A DNA stretch of 8,855 nucleotides, taken from Comamonadaceae bacterium (GTDB lineage: Bacteria > Pseudomonadota > Gammaproteobacteria > Burkholderiales > Burkholderiaceae_C). This document shows, piece after piece, positions 7,177-8,855 of the stretch. Positions within the stretch are counted from its first letter, which is position 1; every line of letters starts with the position of its first letter. Under the pieces are notes generated by a model. It saw only the letters and a program-made list of their open reading frames with translations. It was not told where the DNA came from and made no database searches. Where the stretch lies: the NCBI GenBank assembly GCA_947463845.1, contig CANHUM010000051.1, positions 1-8,855 on the forward strand, written 5' to 3'. A program made the translations under genes and the position numbers.

Positions 7177-7253
7177 TGGTAGGCGCGACTAGATTCGAAC
7201 TAGCGACCCCCACCATGTCAAGGTGGTGCTCTAACCAACTGAGCTACGCGCCT
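7177..7253 (-). tRNA. tRNA-Val (anticodon GAC)
   Basis: This 77-base cloverleaf is read on the minus strand. The acceptor stem is AGGCGCG/CGCGCCT; the D arm is GCTC-AGTTGGTTA-GAGC; the anticodon arm is CCACC-TTGACAT-GGTGG with anticodon GAC (plus-strand 7217-7219), which reads GUC and GUU valine codons. The variable loop is GGGTC and the T arm is GCTAG-TTCGAAT-CTAGT with one G-U pair. The discriminator is A and the CCA end is encoded. The D and anticodon arms match E. coli tRNA-Val(GAC) as I recall it. The gene lies 84 bases downstream of relA on the same strand and is followed by a terminator, so it could have its own promoter or share relA read-through. Confidence 0.97.
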
Positions 7254-7265
7254 GCTAAGCGTTGA

Positions 7266-7271
7266 ATTGTA
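7266..7271 (-). promoter_or_regulatory. Possible -10 element of the tRNA-Val promoter
   Basis: TACAAT on the minus strand ends 12 bases before the tRNA 5' end, so transcription would start about six bases upstream of the mature tRNA. The -35 match is poor: TGGAAA at 7292-7287 gives a 15-base spacer. A T7 run lies within the spacer. The position is plausible but the evidence is one hexamer. Confidence 0.35.
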
Positions 7272-7337
7272 ACAGCAAAAAAACCATTTCCAGGCGAGCG
7301 CTCAACGCGGTTCACGCTAGAGTCCACCGAAGAATCG

Positions 7338-8855
7338 TCACCGGCGTTTGGCCGCCCTCACCCCCTTGACGCTGCGCACAGTGCCCAGCACCTTGTTCAG
7401 ACTGGCGGCATTGGCTATTTCCACAGTGAAGGTCATCCAGGCCGTCCCTTTGACGGACTGGGTCTGCACCCCGATCACATTCATCTTTTCTTTGGTAAAG
7501 ACTTCAGAGATATCACGCAACAGGCCTTGACGATCAAAAGCCTCCACCGACACATCCACCGGATAAACCAAGGCATCGGCCCCCTTGTGTTCGCCCCATC
7601 GCACCTCGATCACACGCTCGCCGTGGCGTGCAGCCAATTCGCGGAAGTTGCTGCAGTCCTGGCGGTGAATGCTCACGCCTTTGCCGCGTGTCACAAAACC
7701 ACTGATCGCATCGGGCGGCGCAGGTTTGCAGCAGCGCGAGAGTTGCGTGAGCAAGGAGTCCACCCCCACCACCAACACGCCAGAAGGCGACTTGCGGGCC
7801 ACCGTGCCCTTGAACTTCTTGTGCAGATACTCGTCAGGTGCTGGCGCAGACTCGGGCGGATTGAGCAAGACCTCGATGTTGCGCAGCGAATACTCGTCCT
7901 TGCCCACCACCTCGAACAGGCCCTCGGCCGACTTGAAACCCAATTGGCTGGCCAAGTCCTCCAGGCGAATGGCGGTGCGACCCAGGCGCTGCAGTGACTT
8001 TTCGACCGCCTCCCGCCCACGAGCCACGGTCTCAGCAATCACTTGCGCGTTGAACCAGGCCCGCACTTTGGCCCGCGCACGGGGACTGGCCAAAAAGCCC
8101 AACTCTGGGTTGAGCCAGTCGCGCGATGGCCCGCCTTCCTTGATGGTGGTGATCTCCACCGTCTGGCCGTTGGCCAATTGGGTGTTCAGCGGCACCATCG
8201 CGCCGTCCACCTTGGCCCCACGGCAGCGGTGGCCCAGGTTGGTGTGCACGGTGTACGCGAAGTCGATGGGGGTGGCGCCTTGCGGCAGCTCGACCACGGC
8301 GGCGTCGGGCGTCAGTACGTAAATCCTGTCGTCAAACAGGCCGCTGCCTGACGCACTGGCCTGCGCGGCCCCGGACAAGTCGCGCTCCCAAGCCAGCAGC
8401 TGGCGGAGTACAGCGATTTTGGTGTCGTATTCGCTGGTGGCCGACACCCCGGCATAGCCTTTGGCCCCCGCCTCTTTGTAGGCCCAGTGGGCGGCCACAC
8501 CGTGCTCGGCGTGATCGTGCATGGCCTGGGTGCGGATTTGCACCTCAATCGGCCCGCCGTCGGCATCGCGCACCACGGTGTGCAGCGATTGGTAGCCGTT
8601 GGCTTTGGGTTTGGCAATGTAGTCGTCGAACTCTTCGGCAATCGGCACAAACTGTTCGTGCACCCAACTGAGCGCTTGGTAACAATCGGCCACATTGGGC
8701 ACCACCACGCGCACAGCCCGGATGTCGAACACACGCTCAAAGGGCAGCGACTTGCCGCGCATTTTGCGCACGATGCTGTAGATGTGTTTGGGCCGTCCTT
8801 CAACCGAAGCCGCAATCCCCTGGTTGGCCAAAGCCTGCTGCAGGCGCTCTCGCAA
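7338..8855 (-). CDS. relA: RelA-type (p)ppGpp synthetase, C-terminal part (partial, runs off right edge)
   Basis: RelA transfers pyrophosphate from ATP to GTP or GDP when uncharged tRNA occupies the ribosomal A site, starting the stringent response. The window holds the last 505 of roughly 740 residues; the N-terminal HD-type domain and start of the synthetase lie off the edge, and the codon at 8855 is not the start. In partial numbering: synthetase domain to about 128 (FDIRAVRVVVPN, YIAKPKANGYQSLHT, VQIRTQAMHDHAEHGVAAHW), TGS domain about 176-237, a helical region, a zinc-finger-like module with Cys375-Cys376, His397 and Cys401, and a C-terminal ACT domain about 430-503. EFDD at 75-78 is the acidic EXDD form typical of monofunctional RelA rather than the RXKD of bifunctional SpoT/Rsh, so RelA is preferred over SpoT. 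All C-terminal modules are intact; TGA stop at 7340-7338. Confidence 0.93.
   Translation of the reverse strand: MRERLQQALANQGIAASVEGRPKHIYSIVRKMRGKSLPFERVFDIRAVRVVVPNVADCYQALSWVHEQFVPIAEEFDDYIAKPKANGYQSLHTVVRDADGGPIEVQIRTQAMHDHAEHGVAAHWAYKEAGAKGYAGVSATSEYDTKIAVLRQLLAWERDLSGAAQASASGSGLFDDRIYVLTPDAAVVELPQGATPIDFAYTVHTNLGHRCRGAKVDGAMVPLNTQLANGQTVEITTIKEGGPSRDWLNPELGFLASPRARAKVRAWFNAQVIAETVARGREAVEKSLQRLGRTAIRLEDLASQLGFKSAEGLFEVVGKDEYSLRNIEVLLNPPESAPAPDEYLHKKFKGTVARKSPSGVLVVGVDSLLTQLSRCCKPAPPDAISGFVTRGKGVSIHRQDCSNFRELAARHGERVIEVRWGEHKGADALVYPVDVSVEAFDRQGLLRDISEVFTKEKMNVIGVQTQSVKGTAWMTFTVEIANAASLNKVLGTVRSVKGVRAAKRR

Noticed and set aside
7167..7253. tRNA-Val as an integration site for a genomic island
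   Set aside because: The genes on both sides are conserved housekeeping genes; no integrase, direct repeat of the tRNA 3' end or composition change was found.
7272..7318. Possible relA terminator: imperfect hairpin (7297-7318) followed by a T7 run (7283-7277) on the minus strand
   Set aside because: The stem is only five pairs with a wobble plus a three-pair inner stem, and about 13 bases separate it from the T-run. This is not a convincing intrinsic terminator; relA may read through into the tRNA.
7669..8322. 217-residue plus-strand open frame opposite relA
   Set aside because: The opposite strand encodes the intact TGS, helical and zinc-finger modules of RelA; the plus frame has no recognisable features.

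Overview
The window looks like ordinary chromosome of a Betaproteobacterium, most likely order Burkholderiales and probably Comamonadaceae. This is inferred from moderately GC-rich coding sequence, homodimeric-type AceE, a PAS-rich FixL/DctB-like kinase with a FixJ-like regulator beside aceE, and the RelA/tRNA-Val/oligopeptidase A/FolD set. I saw no insertion sequence, phage, CRISPR or toxin-antitoxin feature.

Layout. (1) 1-801, minus: the N-terminal 267 residues of pyruvate dehydrogenase E1 (aceE), running off the left edge. (2) 802-962: a divergent, AT-rich promoter region centred on a near-perfect 25-bp dyad (870-894) whose centre is exactly 81 bases from both flanking start codons. (3) 963-4113, plus: a tightly coupled two-component pair, a two-TM, double-PAS sensor histidine kinase and a FixJ/NarL-type response regulator, 4 bases apart. 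A strong hairpin terminator follows at 4130-4156. (4) 4192-5043, plus: folD, the bifunctional methylene-THF dehydrogenase/cyclohydrolase. (5) 5090-7123, plus: an M3-family oligopeptidase A (prlC/opdA). (6) 7129-7161: a terminator hairpin shared by the converging genes. (7) 7177-7253, minus: tRNA-Val(GAC) with encoded CCA. (8) 7338-8855, minus: the C-terminal 505 residues of a RelA-type (p)ppGpp synthetase, running off the right edge.

How the parts fit. The kinase/regulator pair shares a compact divergent control region with aceE. The simplest hypothesis is that it senses an extracytoplasmic metabolite or a redox/energy cue and controls entry of pyruvate into the TCA cycle, possibly with autoregulation. 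FolD (one-carbon metabolism), oligopeptidase A (peptide turnover), tRNA-Val and RelA (stringent response) are housekeeping genes with no obvious shared pathway.

The most unusual signals are regulatory: the symmetric dyad at 870-894, and the RNA structure at the end of the response-regulator gene. There an 8-bp hairpin carries a loop perfectly complementary (9 bases) to the 3' side of the downstream terminator, an attenuator-like arrangement ahead of folD. No wholly new gene system is evident.
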